DNA of 64,000 nucleotides from Limanda limanda (GCF_963576545.1 NC_083649.1:3518906-3582905), one strand, 5' to 3'; positions 38,069 to 52,664 are shown, counted from the stretch's first letter. Notes: generated by a model from the letters alone, not told the origin. Made by a program: numbers and translations.

Positions 38069-39334
38069 ACACACACTCTCCTCCTCTTCTCACATCATGT
38101 CTCTTTGCAACTCATTTTTACTTCCATCATCCCTTTCTCTCTCTCTCTCTCTCTGGATGAGAGAGTGAACGAGTGGGTGGGTGAGTGCGGGCGAGCGGGC
38201 ACATCCACTGATGCACTCCTGGTCATTAATAAAAGTTTTATACACAGTCAGGAAATGCATTTGAGCCCCAGTGGCTGCAGCTCCTGTCAGACACAGGAAA
38301 TGGTTCCTTGGCCGACAGCCAATCCGGCTATTTCAGGGGTTCGTCCGGAGCCAATCAAACCGGGCCTGGTCGGTTAATGGATCAGTGGCTCTACACCTAA
38401 ATATCAGCAACAATTAGACCGTGTTTGTGTGTGTGTGTGTGTATGTGTGTGTGTGTGTGTGTATGTGTGTGTGCGAACCAGCACGACCTGAGCTGTGGTG
38501 AAAAGAGTCACATCAGTGATAGATTAATAATTTGGCCGGTTACATCCATGTGAAAAGACAAATAAAGCAAGTAAAATATATATAATGTTAACTTTTCTTC
38601 AATATCAAGCATTGATTTGTCCTTTTTCTTTTGAATCGATACGGTGACACTTTAATTATTGATTGTTTTGTTTCTGTGGCATTTAAAATCCATTAAGTAA
38701 AAAAAGGAATCAAACCAGTAAAAGTCCATCTCACCCATTTGACCAGAGGAAATAATTTTCTCAGTGATGGATTATTAAATTAAAAACAACAGTCATAGAA
38801 GCGTGTTGATTATAGCACTTGTGAAAACACAAGGAAATTCTGATTTTGGGTGAAAACATTGATAATAATATAAAAGGGAAACTTTATTTATACAACACTT
38901 TTCTAAACATTGTTACAAACACCATGGACCCGAGGAGGCAGCTCAGTATCTTAGTGTGTAATGGAAAACTAGAAATTAGAGTTATGACCATTTCATAAAG
39001 TAAAACACTGTAAACGTCTCTTTGCAGATGATGTTGTGATATTTCTGCAGAATGCTGCAAACTGCAAGATCACTTTTAAAATCATTTTCTGAATCTTGTG
39101 TCATGTTTTACAATCAACTGGTTGATTCCATGTACATTTGAAGATCTCACTGACATTATGGAACTCTGAAGTTATTACTATTGACCTTTTCTGGCTAAAT
39201 TATATAGAAGATATTCTCCACAGGAAAGAAAAGTCTGACCTACTGGTGATGCATGAATATATATAATTATATTCATCCTCTGAGTTTCAGTCTGGAAAAA
39301 CTTTCATTGCTTCATGCTCAACGTTAGATATGAT

Positions 39335-40399
39335 CAGTGATGCCAATAACGCGCTACTCTAATCTGACCCCTTTTTTCAGTAACGAGTAATCTAACGCGT
39401 TACTATTTCCAAACCAGTAATCAGATTTAAGTTACTCCTCCAAGTCACTGTGCGTTAATATTTTGTCTACTATTTGTTACTTTTATTATCATCTTCCGTC
39501 ATTCGCACCGTCACTCGCACTCCGTCACTCGCACACATCAACAACCCTTCACTTCCTCATTGCCTCCCCGATCCCCAACACAACCAGCCAATGAGGGCCT
39601 GACATTCCCAACAACCCCATCCTATTGGTCCAAACAGTCACATGTCCCACCCCGACCCCTTCACTGACCCTCAGGATATCGGAACGCTCCTTCAACACAG
39701 TGTTTTACTGAACATACGTCAAATCCAAACATAAACATAAACCCAGTACGTTACAATATATTGGATTTTCTTCTTGCGTCTCTGGGAGTGAGGTCATGTA
39801 GCCTATGCGACAATTAAGTTGAATCGCCCTCGTTTCGTGCCATAATAAACAAGATCCCTACTTGTCAATGCCAGGCTGCCTCACAGAACAGCTTTTTGTA
39901 AAACCACTCCTTGCTTCTCTTATGCTGTGAACAACAGGTACAATGTTCATAAAACATGTTGAAAAGAATTCAATAGTTACACTTATAAACAATGTAGATC
40001 ATAAATAGTAAGTTTTTCCATTTCAGTGTTAACAGTTAAATATGTCAGGTCAAGACAGACTGTCTTTATTTTATTTTTATAAAAACATGTATTTTTTCAG
40101 GAAATAGTTTTTAAGTTCAACTTAAAATGTCAGGAGATACATTATACGTTGTTGTTGTGAACATTACTGTTAAAAATGCACTTCTAATAAAGTGAGTGTT
40201 GGCAAAACCGGTTGTCATTTTTATGTTGAGGCGACGGGGGTGTTATCGGCAGCTGCTGAATTTAACTAAAAAAGTAACTTGTAATCTAACTTAGTTCCTT
40301 TTAAAATCAAGTAATCTGTAAAGCAACTAAGTTACTTTTAAAATCAATTAATCTGTAAAGTAACTAAGTTACTTTTTCAAAGTAACTGTGGCAACACTG
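39335..40399. mobile_element. hAT-like DNA transposon, non-autonomous, 1065 bp
   Basis: Ends CAGTGATGCCA...and...TGGCAACACTG are inverted repeats (10 of 11 match), flanked by a perfect 8-bp target duplication GATATGAT (39327-39334 and 40400-40407). The interior has subterminal 'gtaactaagttactttt' repeats near the right end and 'gttactatttcc' / 'taacgcgttac' near the left. No transposase frame survives. Confidence 0.92.
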
Positions 40400-40407
40400 G
40401 ATATGAT

Positions 40408-41140
40408 ATACGGAAACAGAGCTTTCTGTCCGTACTCTGCATTTATTTTGTCAGTATTCATGCACGACATCTGATGTTAAGTACACATGGAAGTGTGTAG
40501 ATTTTATCCCTAACTTCCTGTCCATCCATCATCTTTCTCTGTCGCACATCGTCTTCATCATTTCTCACAGAACATCTGCAGTGAAACAATAACATGATAT
40601 CACCAGGGTGCTGGTCTCTCTCCAGCTCTGCCCAGGTCGGAGGTGGTCGGTGGTTAAACATCACAATATCACAACATCACAACATCGCCCCACAAACCGA
40701 ATGGAACCCCGGCGATGACAGTTCAGCACTTTCACCATTTCACACCTTTAAAAAGCCGTGGATCTGAAACCAGCAGAAGTTTCTCTGCAGTCGTCGGTCG
40801 TGTGACATCGATTCATTAAATCTGTCGTCAGCGCAGTTTTAAAACTAACCTCAGGGCGAATCATGTCAGGAGAAATCTCCTCTCGCTTCCTGTCTGCCTG
40901 TCCAGCCAAGCACTTCAGATAAAAGCATTCAGTCAAGAGCAAGTGTGTGTCTGTGTGTGTGTGTGTGTGTGCGTGTGCAGTGTTGCTCACGTGAGAGACA
41001 CTCTGTAATGTGTTGTGTAAGTTGACACCCATGTGCTTCATGGGTGGGTCGCCCACCCGGCCCATCTCTGAGGCGTTGTTACTGCAGCACAATGACACAC
41101 AACCGGATCATAGAGGCGCACACACACACCCACACACACA

Positions 41141-41175
<35 letters not shown>

Positions 41176-41303
41176 CCACACCCACACACACACACAGGAA
41201 GAGTGTGTTCAGAGCGCCGGCAGAAATGAATGACTTTGTCAGCTGTATGCCGTTAACCAGGCCATTTGACATTGATCCCTGCCTGACCCAGAACATCGCT
41301 CCA

Positions 41304-41365
<62 letters not shown>

Positions 41366-41659
41366 CCATTTGCTTATTCTAGCTTAATTATATAAACTAA
41401 AGGATTAAATATGACATGAAAACATAACTCAGCATCTCAATTCATTGAAACAGACGGTGAGGAGCGAGTTGTGTGTTTCTTTGTCTGTTTCTCTATCAGT
41501 GTGTTTCTCCATCAGTGTGTCTCTTTGTGTGTTTCTCTATCAGTGTGTTTCTTTGTGTGTTTCTCCATCAGTGTGTTTCTCTATCAGCAGTTTGTTTCAT
41601 CTCCGTTCTTTCCCTCAACAGGAAACTCCAGCACCATTAGGGACCATCCGCTCACCTTA

Positions 41660-41725
<66 letters not shown>

Positions 41726-41887
41726 ACGTTTGTGCACCTAAACCAGTGTCTCGCTGTAGCTGCAAGTTGCTGAGTAAGAGCACAGACCAAAAGAGACGAG
41801 AGCACACGTGCACAAACACACACACACGCATGAGCATCCTCACACATACACACACACACACACGCAGACACACACACGCATGAGCAT

Positions 41888-41935
<48 letters not shown>

Positions 41936-42523
41936 ACAAAGGAAGGAGGCTCATATTACAGTCGTGCAGCAATATGTTAGTGATGTCACTCGTCCTTATG
42001 GAACCAATGAAAGGATGAATGAAAGTCCACCCCCCCCCCCCCCTTGTGTCTACAGTACAAGAGCTCAGTGCAAATACTGTACAAGGTTCAAACTCACACT
42101 GACGAGTCACAAATCTTTTACCGTTTCATATGTTATAACTATAAATCTGATGATATGGAACTCTTCACATTAAAATATAAAGAAACTGCTCATCAAGTGA
42201 ACTGATGACACCACTGTTGGTTACTTGGTAAAATCAGGTTTTGTTCAGGATGAATCAGAATCATGTTTCTAAACTCTACACAAATCTTTGTATCGTGAAT
42301 ATTTGAGCCATAAGACTCAAAAAACTGTGTCAGAACATTATCTGTTCACAGGTCGTGTTTGCAGAAGCAGCAGAAAAGTAATGCTAATAATACTAATACG
42401 TTGATTTATTTATTCTAGTGTATTTTTGTACTCATGATACAAAGAGTCACTGTTGAAAGTTTATCATCACCTACAACCCCTCGATGCTGAGGAGACAAAC
42501 TTCTACCAAACCTAATTTCACCT
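40408..42523. other. Intergenic, dense microsatellites
   Basis: CA/GT arrays at 41120-41197, 41311-41363, 41661-41722 and 41805-41932, giving many Thr-His and Cys-Val artefact frames on both strands. A short unique island lies at 41200-41300. No gene recognised. Confidence 0.55.
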
Positions 42524-42880
42524 CATAAAGATGGACGAAAGTGAAGCCAACACATGTGGATCGCCCCCTTGTGGCTGGCTACGGTATAGGTCAAAATCTA
42601 TGTCTTCTCCATGTTAACGGACGGGACACAGACCAAACTAAAAACTCAAACTACACCTAAAATATATAATCAAATACAAAAAAGGTGGTTTCTGTCATTT
42701 CATGTCGTTCCTTTCAGCCTGATGTTCATGTTTCTGATCAATTTAGTTTTGAATCAGTTATTTGATGATAATAAAAAGATGATGATTGACGAGATGATGG
42801 CAGCAACTAGATCCAAGATATTTTAGCTTCTGTTTTGGTAGAACGAGAGGAAGAGGAGATGCATCGTCCATCTTTATGTG
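42524..42880. mobile_element. TIR-bearing MITE-like element, third copy (inverted)
   Basis: Begins 'cataaagatggacga' and ends with its complement 'tcgtccatctttatg'. Internal 'tcgcccccttgtggctggct' is the complement of the AGCCAC.AGGGGGCGA core of the 31825-32128 copy. Confidence 0.65.
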
Positions 42881-42995
42881 AAGTCTCTGCACAAACAAAA
42901 ATTAAAACTGTACTTCAGATTAAATCAGATTAAATCAGATTAATTGACACTAGTAAAACAATAAAACTGTTATTATTTCTAAATTTACTTTCATT

Positions 42996-43003
42996 TATAT
43001 AAA
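42996..43003 (+). promoter_or_regulatory. Possible TATA box (TATATAAA)
   Basis: TATATAAA followed by GG, about 0.2 kb before a GA-rich stretch and 1.1 kb before the predicted leader-exon donor at 44100. In this AT-rich stretch a chance match is likely. Confidence 0.2.
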
Positions 43004-43259
43004 GGACATTTCCACTTCGCTAGAACTGGATTTCCTGCTCTTGTGCTGGTTTGTGTTTTGTGTGGTGAAACGTTTATAAATTAAAAATAAATTAAAACAA
43101 TTTATATAAATCACTTTTTAATTTAACGTTGCCTGATACGATCGACAAGGAAGCTGCTGCTCCGTCATGTTCATAAAGCAGAACTGAATGATGGGAGAGG
43201 GAGGGATGAGAGAGGAGTGAGACAGAGAGAGAGAGAGGAAGAGAGGAGGAGGGGTGAGT

Positions 43260-43291
<32 letters not shown>

Positions 43292-43599
43292 AGGGAGAGA
43301 GAGAGAGAGTGCATCCAGCTCTCAGTCATTCATCTCTCGGGGAGAGGAGAGGAAACTACAACAGGACGAGAGGAGAAAGAAAAAAGATCTTTTACAAAGT
43401 TCTGCATTAAATCTGCGACTGAGGAACTTTAACCTCCGGCTGCAGATCTCCTCTTCATCATCCTGTCTTTGTTACATCCCTGGCTTCTTCTGCTGGGTGA
43501 AGATAATTCCACGTCCCTCCCCTGCAGCCGAGGACATTTCCAGAAGATATTCTCCAAACGCCAGAAGGATCTAAACCAGACGCATCAGTCTCCAGCCTG

Positions 43600-44100
43600 A
43601 ATGGTTCCACAGCTCGGACAGAGAGCGTGGAGCCTTTCCATGCAGCGTCTCTAAAGAGGACTGTTCAGTTTTTCTTTTCTTTTTTCTTTTGACCTCAGGA
43701 GGACGCACTGGGACCGGAGCGCTCCTGGAAGATCTCCGGGAAGAGGAGGAGGAAGAAGAGGAGGAGGAGGAGGAGGGTGCGTCGAGCTGAGAGAGAGCAT
43801 CCTCCCTGCCTGATCCGTCCTTACACTCACACGCCCTCAGCAGCACATTGCTCCTGTAATCTGATTAAATATCCAGTATTTCAGCAGAATAAACTGCATT
43901 ATCACAAAGTAAGATCTAAAAGCAAGATTGGAAAACTCACAGAAGTACAACAAGGACAAGGCACATTCATCAAAGTGTTATAAGTTGTTAAACGGACATT
44001 AAAGGTATTTTATAGGAATATTCTACGCACACAGACACACAAACACACACCAAGGACATCCCGACCAGCCGCCGCAGCATGGATCTCCCACCAGTCAGAG
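43600..44100 (+). other. spry3: Predicted 5' untranslated exon of spry3 (only the 3' boundary is supported)
   Basis: The sequence up to 44100 ends in CAGAG|GTAAGC, a strong donor, and the next good acceptor on this strand before a Sprouty coding exon is 'tttgcag' at 53895. Sprouty genes usually have one coding exon with non-coding leader exons upstream, which fits. The exon contains an ATG at 44079 in good context, giving a 13-codon upstream ORF after splicing. The 5' end is unknown; the GA-rich and GT-rich stretch at 43170-43320 may be promoter or leader. Confidence 0.5.
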
Positions 44101-44968
44101 GTAAGCATCAATTCATCCTGTCGCCATCCGATCTGCTGAGGAACTATTGATGATTTGTTCGACCTTGAAGTGAAAAAGTTCCATCGGATGAAATTAGAAA
44201 TTATTTAAACCTCTGCAAAAAGGTTTTATATACGGAAATACAGTAAAGCTGCAGGAAATACAGAAATACAACATAATCCTGATGCAGTTGTACGAGTGAA
44301 TATCTTAACTTTGTAAAATTAGTCTTATTGGATCTACTTTTAGAGACTTTTTGGCCGAAATGTTACTATAAACTTTGAGTTGGTTTCTAAAACACAGAAT
44401 TTCTCATAAAGACGTGGAATCAAAAGAACACAACTGTGCAAAGATCCCTGTTGGAAACTGGAATTCAATTCCCGGTTGACCTCATGAATCCTGTGCATAT
44501 GATGCATTAAATGTGGAAAGAGATTTCTAAATATCTTGGGATTTAAATGCATGAAATATAAGATACATTCCCGTCTTGTCCCGGTTTTCCACCTCTTGTC
44601 ATGAGAGCCGGGTGGAGGAACGAGGATCTTCACCACATGTTTTACCTTTTTTAACTTGGTGGATACACTTCACACAGTTGAGGGATTCTTCCTGAGGGTT
44701 TTTACCAATATCTGGTTGTGTGTTTGAGCCTGTGGACGGATGAAGTGTTGGACGTGTGTCTGCAGACGTGTTGGTGGACGGACTGATCCGATAACTGTTT
44801 TATCAGAAGTGAAGGTGAATTAGTCGAGTTGACGGTTTGATCGTCTGCACACAAACATGCACTTTGTGATTTTCAGCTATTTGCAGCAAGAGTTACACGA
44901 CTTTAACCTGAATGAATCATTGAGGAGAGAGAAGGAGAGTAATGAGTCACTGTTGGGATGTGTGTTAA

Positions 44969-45003
<35 letters not shown>

Positions 45004-48000
45004 ATGTGTGTAGCTGCGATGGGGACATGTGGGGTTGGGATTGATCGTCCTCAAGGTCGGATGCAGAATGTCAATACCCATCTCCACCCGGGTGGGACTG
45101 GGGGGGGCGGGGCGGGCGGATGAGCAAATGATGGGCCGGACTGACGGGAGGGAGGAAGAAAGTGAATGGGACGTGAGGAGCGGTGGCGTCAGGGGGAGGG
45201 GCCAACCGGGGAGGGACGGACGGACGGAAGGGAGGGGACGACATGTGTGGAGGACTGAGGCGGAAAGATGAACGGATGACGGAGGGATGGAGAGAGGGAG
45301 GGGATGAATGGAGGTGGAGAGACGGGAGCTAATGCTTTGACTAATGCACTAAAGAACCACAAAGTTGTGGAACGTGAGAGGAAAGACTCACAGTAAGAGA
45401 ATAAGAAACTTCCAGCTGAATCTATATGAAACAGAACAGAGGGTTTTCTTTATATGTTTATTTATGGTTCAGTATTTACAGCTAAAAAAAAGCTACAGTA
45501 AGATCTTGTTGGTCTTTTCCACTCGAGAGAGCGAAAGTAGAAACATTAAAAAGGTCAATAATTAGCAGGATGTGCAGGAACATCCAGTGAAGCTGAAAGG
45601 ACAAAACTCCAGAGTCGATAGCGCCACCTGTCGCAACTCATTCAAAACCTAAATCAGAAGAAATTCTCGAAAAGGAGTCGCAAGCATTACTTGACAAAAA
45701 AAAGGCAGAGTTGTCACTGTAGTTCCTCCAAAGGCCACTAGGTGTCTCATCTTGCACTGCATTGATTATTGATTGAATAGTTTGATCCTAGTTATTTGTC
45801 ATTTATCGTTATGTTCAAGAGGAATGTGAATTGAGAATCTTTGGGTTTTAGACTGTTGGGCAATAAAAAATCTGAGGTTCATAAATAACAATAATCTCTG
45901 GGTTATGATTTAAAAGGTGCTTTTATAAGAAGTGATAAAGGCTGAAGGCTCATTTGCACTTAACGTTAAATACAGAAACGAAAACAGACGTATTCTGCGT
46001 TCTCCACTTTCTGATACGATTAATCTAGTGATCACTAAAGTCTATGGTTGAGGAAGTGTTTGATTGGCGGGTCCTGACTGTAGCTCCACCCATTTTGGTT
46101 TCAGAATGGAATGCTTCCAGACGGCATGTTTATGTTTCTCGTTCTTGACAAACAGATTTGTCACATACTGACATTTGAACTCTCTTCTGGACGATGATGA
46201 TCTTAAAATCCCAATTTAAATGTTTAAATCCTAAAGGGACCAACGGGAACATCCGCACAGAATCAACCAACTACTTCACAGGAAGAATCAATATTCTATT
46301 AAATATGAACAAAACCAAAGCAGCGGAATCACAAAAAGCTGAATGTTAAAACAAAATGAACCTTGGACAAATGACACCTGACGAACAAGTGAGAAGGAAA
46401 ATCATGTCGATCTCAGGTTTCAGGGACTTACATCACTGCTGCTGCTGCCGGACGAGGATCAGGTGAGAAACACCGGAAAAGAACAATTGAGGATTTATTG
46501 TTCTTGCACAAAAACTGAATATTTAAATAAACAAAAAAGTTAATCTCCATTTTTTGATCTCAGGCCCAGAATCTTAATCTCTTTAACCTTAATCAAGAGT
46601 TTTAAATTGCTTAACATTAGATTTGTGCTATGTTCTCTAGTTGCCATGAGCAGATATTGTACAAGAAGAAAGTTAAGACCTTGACTAAATATGTGCAATT
46701 AAACACCGGCAGAAATTGTGTCATAATTTACTGAAGCATGGTGAAGAGAGCATGTCAGGAAATACTTTATTAATGGATTACAGCAGCAAAGATGAAAGAC
46801 AGGAAAGTAATAAACACAAGGAAATAGAAAGAAATAAACAGAAATATTACAATTTCAAAGGAAAAGAAATGATGTATAAAGTGTAAATAGAATACAGTGA
46901 CATGGATTAGACATTATCCATGAATTGCACAGTTAAGTTAGTTTAAAATGTGAAGCTATACTTTCACAGAACTAATAAACTAAAAGGGTTTAAAGTCGGT
47001 TTGTTCTTTTTAAACATTTATTGTTGAATCTGTGCAAAAGTTCAGAAGAATCCATGTTTTTATTCAAAGCTTCCAAACATCACAATGTTCCTTCTTCTTC
47101 TGCACGTTTTCCATCTTCCTCTCCCTTCATGAGGCTCCTTCATACTGAGAATCCTTTCCAGTGTCCCCATCCCTCACTCATTCACTCCCCCTGTTCTCCC
47201 CCCCCCCCGGGCCTGGACTTGCTGGTCTGCAGTGTCTATTTCAGTCTTTCCGTTGGGGTCAGATTCGGCACATCCGGTATCTCATCCAGTTTATTGTCAT
47301 TCAATCCTGCTGTGCTCCCGGAGGGCACGAGGAGGAAGGCCCCTGGGTCCTAGTGCCCGACGGGCCCGGCTCACGCTCGACTGTGAGCAGCTGCTCCGAC
47401 CTCGTGCAGCTGCTGATTCATTCTCCTTTTCTTTGACTTGATTGGATTTCATTGATTTCATGAGCCGTGTTTTTAAAGAGCTTAATGTGACACACCTAAT
47501 AATCCATTACTTCAGTTGCTCTTGGCTTTAGAAGGTGATGGACTCATGCAGCTTCCTACTACTCCAGTATTTTCATTGACTCTAATGCACTTGAACAATG
47601 GGCGAATCTGCAAAACTCAAATTTACATTCAAAAGGAGATTTCATACTCACTGATTGTTTGTTGATAAACTCACTGACAGTCTCTGGCCGATAGGAAGTT
47701 GCACATTTGGTCAAAGATGTAGAAACATCGTTGTTGTGTCTTGTAATTTTAAAACAAGTACAACATACAAATCATTGGTGGTTTTAGTTGTTTTTTTTCA
47801 TTTGATTCTGCACGTTGCTCTTATGGTTAAATCACCTTCCACCAAGTAAGAACTTAGGTTTGATAACTTGAGAAGGACGAGTTCTTGGTCTCGTTTCATC
47901 GACTTTGGAACAATCCTCCACGGTTGTTGTTGTTGTTCTTGACTTTGTGTGAATGGCAGAAGAGACTAAGATCTATATAACGTAACAGGATCTAAAATGG

Positions 48001-49594
48001 AAGTTGTTATCTTCACCCATCGTTACCTGCAACATCCGTCTCTGTACGAGTTCACAGAAATGCTTTCACGAATCGTTGGAGAAGAATGATTCCAACTTTA
48101 AAACAAACACAACACAGGGAAGTCCCACCCCGATACCTGGTAAATCCTTACATCCTTAAATCATTACAACTAATATAACTAAAGAAAAATAAATAGTGCT
48201 ACTGGGCCGTTTCTCCGACTGAGGTCAGGAGAGGGCTGAAGCCAATTTGTAACTTGTCTGGCCCAAAACTTTAGGAATGATTCATAAACTACAACGGCCA
48301 CTGATGATGAGCTGCAGTGTTTTCTTCATGTTCTCCTCTAAGAACATGTTTCACTTTGTGGAGAGAAAGGAGCAGAAATACGTCACAGGACAGGATGGAA
48401 AAGTTTGGGGGAGTGAAGGACGGGAGAGCGCGAAGGGAGGTGGTGAAGGTGATATGAAGGGAGGAGGAGAGAGGAGACGAGAGGATGAGGGGAGAAACGA
48501 GAGGAGGAGAGGAAGACAGGAAAGAAGAGGAGCGGCGAGGGCAACCCCTCCTCATTCCGAGGCGAAGGGTCACTGCAGTCGGTTCTAAAATAGCCTGAAA
48601 CCATGATGTCATTAGCGAGAGATGCGGCGACGCTCCGTCCATGAAACTCCATCGAGCGTCGGGCGGTCGAGACTCAGCGGAAGTGAGGGAGTCGAGATCA
48701 GATCAGAGGATTCTCTGGATCAGGGAGTTTTTAACCAAACCAGCAGATTCTTCTTCTCTTTGACGACTTTTTACATTATCTTAAAAAATATTGAAATGAC
48801 AAGATAATTTAAAACATATCTCACAATCGTCATCTACAATAATCGTCTTTTTACTTAAATGATTTTGATTTTATGAAGGTAGTTGACTATTAACCTATTG
48901 ATTTAAATTACTATACAACTTTTAAAGTTGGTGTTATTGTAATGCATTTCCAGACAAACATAATATAACATAATCACACTAGTGAATTATTTGTTGAGGA
49001 CTATTTTCCATGGATTTATTTCATGTGGGATAATGTGTCCGCACAGAATATGTAACAAAGGTCAAGTTGTTTCACTCAATTTTAAGCTGAAGGCGAGAAG
49101 TTTGCAAATGATGAAAGTAAAAGAAGAGATGCAGAACTCGTTCTTCTGCAGTTTTGTGGAAATCCTTTAAGTTTTTTTTGTGTAAACTTTATAGAAAACT
49201 CTCTGCAGAGGAAACAAAAAGAACAGGACACATGTAGCTCCAGGTGTGTTTCACTGCTGATGCATCGCTTGAGTTGTTTCTCATCTCTGTTCTATCACAA
49301 ATCTAGAAAATGTTAATGTTCACTACAAACCACAAACACATCGGATGAAGACAAACAAAGATCCCATCCTAAAATAATTCAAAGTTTATCTACAAATTAG
49401 AGGGAAACCAGGAAACTCTTAAATCCACGAGGGGACTGAGATTAAAACAAAATTTGATAGAAACGCCACATTTCTGAGAAAGTGACTCAAAGCCAAATAT
49501 CAGCTAAACCGCGACAGTTTGAGCGTTGATTGGGCGGCAAACACAGAGTGTATAGAGAGTGTTTCTGCAGAAAAGAGTGATGGAGCAGGAGCAG

Positions 49595-49638
<44 letters not shown>

Positions 49639-50779
49639 ACTCATTACTGATACTCCCACAGCACAGAGCTCCATCCTCAGGTTACCTCTGATGCTCTCCT
49701 GAAACACCAGCTCCCTCCGACTGTTATTCTTTCACTTTGGTTCCTTCCTCTCACATCCATCTTCACGTTTCCACATCTTCCGTAGCTTCAGAGAAACAAC
49801 AATTAAGACACTTGAGTTTCCCTCGTTTCCTGTTTTTCCTGCAGAGGGACGACAGTGCGATGCTGTTTTCACCGGTTGGAGGAACAGGGAGATGGAGAGA
49901 GAGAGAGATGGAGAGAGGACGGCTGCCTCTCGTCTTCCCTCCTCTCTCCTCGGAGCCAGATGGATTATCTACTAAATAAAACACTCACTGTGCTGACGGC
50001 CATGATAGTTCAGTGTTTGCCATAAACCTGCGTCAACTTTCCCCTGAAATACCATCGTGAGCGTTGAGGAAAGAGTCTGATCCAACGAGAAAAAACACTT
50101 CAGATTACAGTGACTTGTACGATAATCAGATTTGACAGAAGATTTCCATATTCCAGTTATTTTCACGTGTCCCTGAACTGAACATCACATCTCAGCCACC
50201 ATAAAAAGGCCATGTCTTTATTTTAGTTTTGGGATATTCGCTTGACCAAGGTCCAGAGATAAAAGAGATTAAATTTCCAATCATGTCAAACACAGAGAAG
50301 GAGCAAATTATTATAACTGTAGATACGAGAAAAGTTAAATTGTTTGTTTTGCACATATTTCAGATATTCAGACTCTCTACGTATTTCCACCCAAGTCGCC
50401 GTTGTGTCCTAACTTTGTCGACATGACTTGCAGTATTTGTGTCACAGTCGTCGGTGGTGGTGGTGGTGGTGGTGGTGGTGGGGGGAGCTGGCTGGAGTTT
50501 GCTCGACCAGTAAGTAAAAAATGAGGTCATGGAAATGGACGGCAGGCCTCTTCCTTTTAACAATTAGATGGTCTGATAGGCGGCAGAGAGCGAGCCACCG
50601 CGCTGCCTGATGAGATTAGTCACCGGGACTTCTCCTCTCTCCTCGGGACTAATCTGAAAATGCATCCTCGCCTATAACCAACCTGGAGCTTCTTATCTGC
50701 TGGGGGGGGGGGGAGGGCTGCAGAGACACTTCCAGAGAGTAACTTTAAAGGAATAGGCGTGGCAAAATAACTGACTAGC

Positions 50780-51115
50780 GCCCCCTAAAGTGCAGCCCCG
50801 GCACCACGATTGGCCGACATGTACAAAAATTGGTAGGAACATGTGTTTTTACATAAAAAACAAAAAAGTCTCTTGGATAGATATGCTAAACCAAACAGGA
50901 AGCCCGCCATTTTGGCTTTAGTGGCCTATTGAGATGAGTGTCATCTCAACAAGATGAAGATATAATCATTTACTGATCAGTGTAAAAATGAAGTTGTTGT
51001 AACATTGTCCAATCGACTTAAAATTGAACTCACGCTACATCAGAGCCTCTACTTGAACAGACCTATTACTCTGTAAGTTATAATAGTGATGGCGCCACCT
51101 TGTGTTTGACAGTAT
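50780..51115. repeat. Dispersed teleost repeat fragment
   Basis: Contains 'aaacaggaagcccgccattttgg' and 'gtacaaaaattggtaggaacatg', phrases I know from a very common fish interspersed repeat, possibly the same class as 2600-2896. Ends not defined. Confidence 0.5.
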
Positions 51116-52362
51116 ACTGGCTCGTCTATATCCGGGACTGGTCGGACGCTCGACACTTTCTTCGGGGTCGTCAGAGTCAGAGTTTCTGTTTTCATCTCCG
51201 TTTTATTTTTCTGCTGAGTCACTGCGTGTCATGACAAGTATCAGGTTCTTCTGAATTTGTTCAATCCAAAACAAAACAAGGATCCAGATCGATAACTTGC
51301 ACAACCTGCAATTATCAGCAGTAACATTACAAGAGTGAACTGAGTGAACTTATCTGGAATCAGTGCATGACATCATTAAGGTGAATATGAACATTCACAT
51401 ATAACGTGAGCGTCCTCTTCACAACCCAATGATCTGGTTCAGCTTGTTCAACACATATGGCTGCACACACACGTTGTTGAGATTAGTGTATCGTCCTTCA
51501 GCTTCTGTTCCCTGCAACGGACCACCACTCACTTTTCACACATGTCCTGGAGATCTTCAGCAATTTCCATGCACATTGCAGCTGAACATTATGACTGATG
51601 AAATTTAGGCTTGAGTTGAATGTGAATGTCGGGGCTTGGATGACACCACACTAGCAGAATGGAGGAAGAAGAAGGGTTAGGGTGCAGCACTGTTTACCCC
51701 TGAGACTCCAGAAGTGTTCAAACACTTCATCCCCCCCCATCCATCAGCATTGTGGTGCAGTCAACAATGAGGGAACTTTAATTTTTCAGTGAACTATCCC
51801 TTTAATAGAGAGAAGGAAATGCAGCATGTGCAGTTAAAGTCACAAACTGAGGGACAGATCCTCGTCAAAGATATCCATCACGTTAAACTCCTAATTTCTT
51901 ATGTACATGCATCTGATCCATCGCTGCATGACAGTGATTTGAAATGAAAACCCTGAACGCTGACCCGGGAGATATTTGGACTCAGGGAGTTTCAGACACT
52001 GAGCTTTGGAGGAAGCACCTTAATAATCACATCTTCACTTAGGAGAGGGTCAGATTCTTCCTGTTTAATCAATCTGTTCTGGAAGCTCTGTTTAGATGTT
52101 GACCGTAAAAAGGAAAAAAGATCGGAAAAACAATCCAGACTTTCGGTGCATTAACGGTGTTTTTGAAATGATTCACATGGATGTGAAGTCAGACTTCTTT
52201 ACTTTCCTCCTTTATCTAATCTCATGATCGGAGCTGCTTTAAATGCATTTCCATTTGGCCTCATTACTCCCTGAGAAGACCGGCCCCATGTGAGGAGCGA
52301 GCCAGCTATCTCTCCCCCTTGGCCACTTGGCAAGACTGCAGTTCCTTTGTGAGTGTGTGTGT

Positions 52363-52400
<38 letters not shown>

Positions 52401-52664
52401 ATGTCCAACACTGTCTCTATCATGCACACACACACACACAACATGTTTTCCGGCCAAAGTGGACAACAAACATCAAGCAATCATTTGTTTTTCTCAGAGT
52501 TTTGTCTTTTCATTCAAGGCTCAAAGCTGAAGTCTGGACAAAGAATCAAATCAGCTGCGTTTTCCACTGGATTTGGATCTTTCATTTCATTTAGTTTTGT
52601 CCTCATGTATTTACTGCACTTAGAAGTAGATTTATATTGAGCTTTTAAACATCTAGTTGCAGTC

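Larger units (their letters stand above)
34581..39326. other. Intergenic between pof1b and spry3, first part
   Basis: No gene recognised. Holds (CT)n at 34757-34892, (GT)n at 35685-35734, an AT dinucleotide run near 37248-37267, and (CT)n at 37907-37932 and 37987-38068, and (GT)n at 38424-38472. Islands at about 34960-35045 and 38220-38380 look like unique, GC-balanced sequence with homeodomain-like words. Confidence 0.45.

Noticed and set aside
41044..42110. Thr-His and Cys-Val repeat frames on both strands
   Set aside because: CA/GT microsatellites.
44340..44636. 98-codon minus-strand frame just after the predicted spry3 leader exon
   Set aside because: No domain and no supporting splice or promoter signals.
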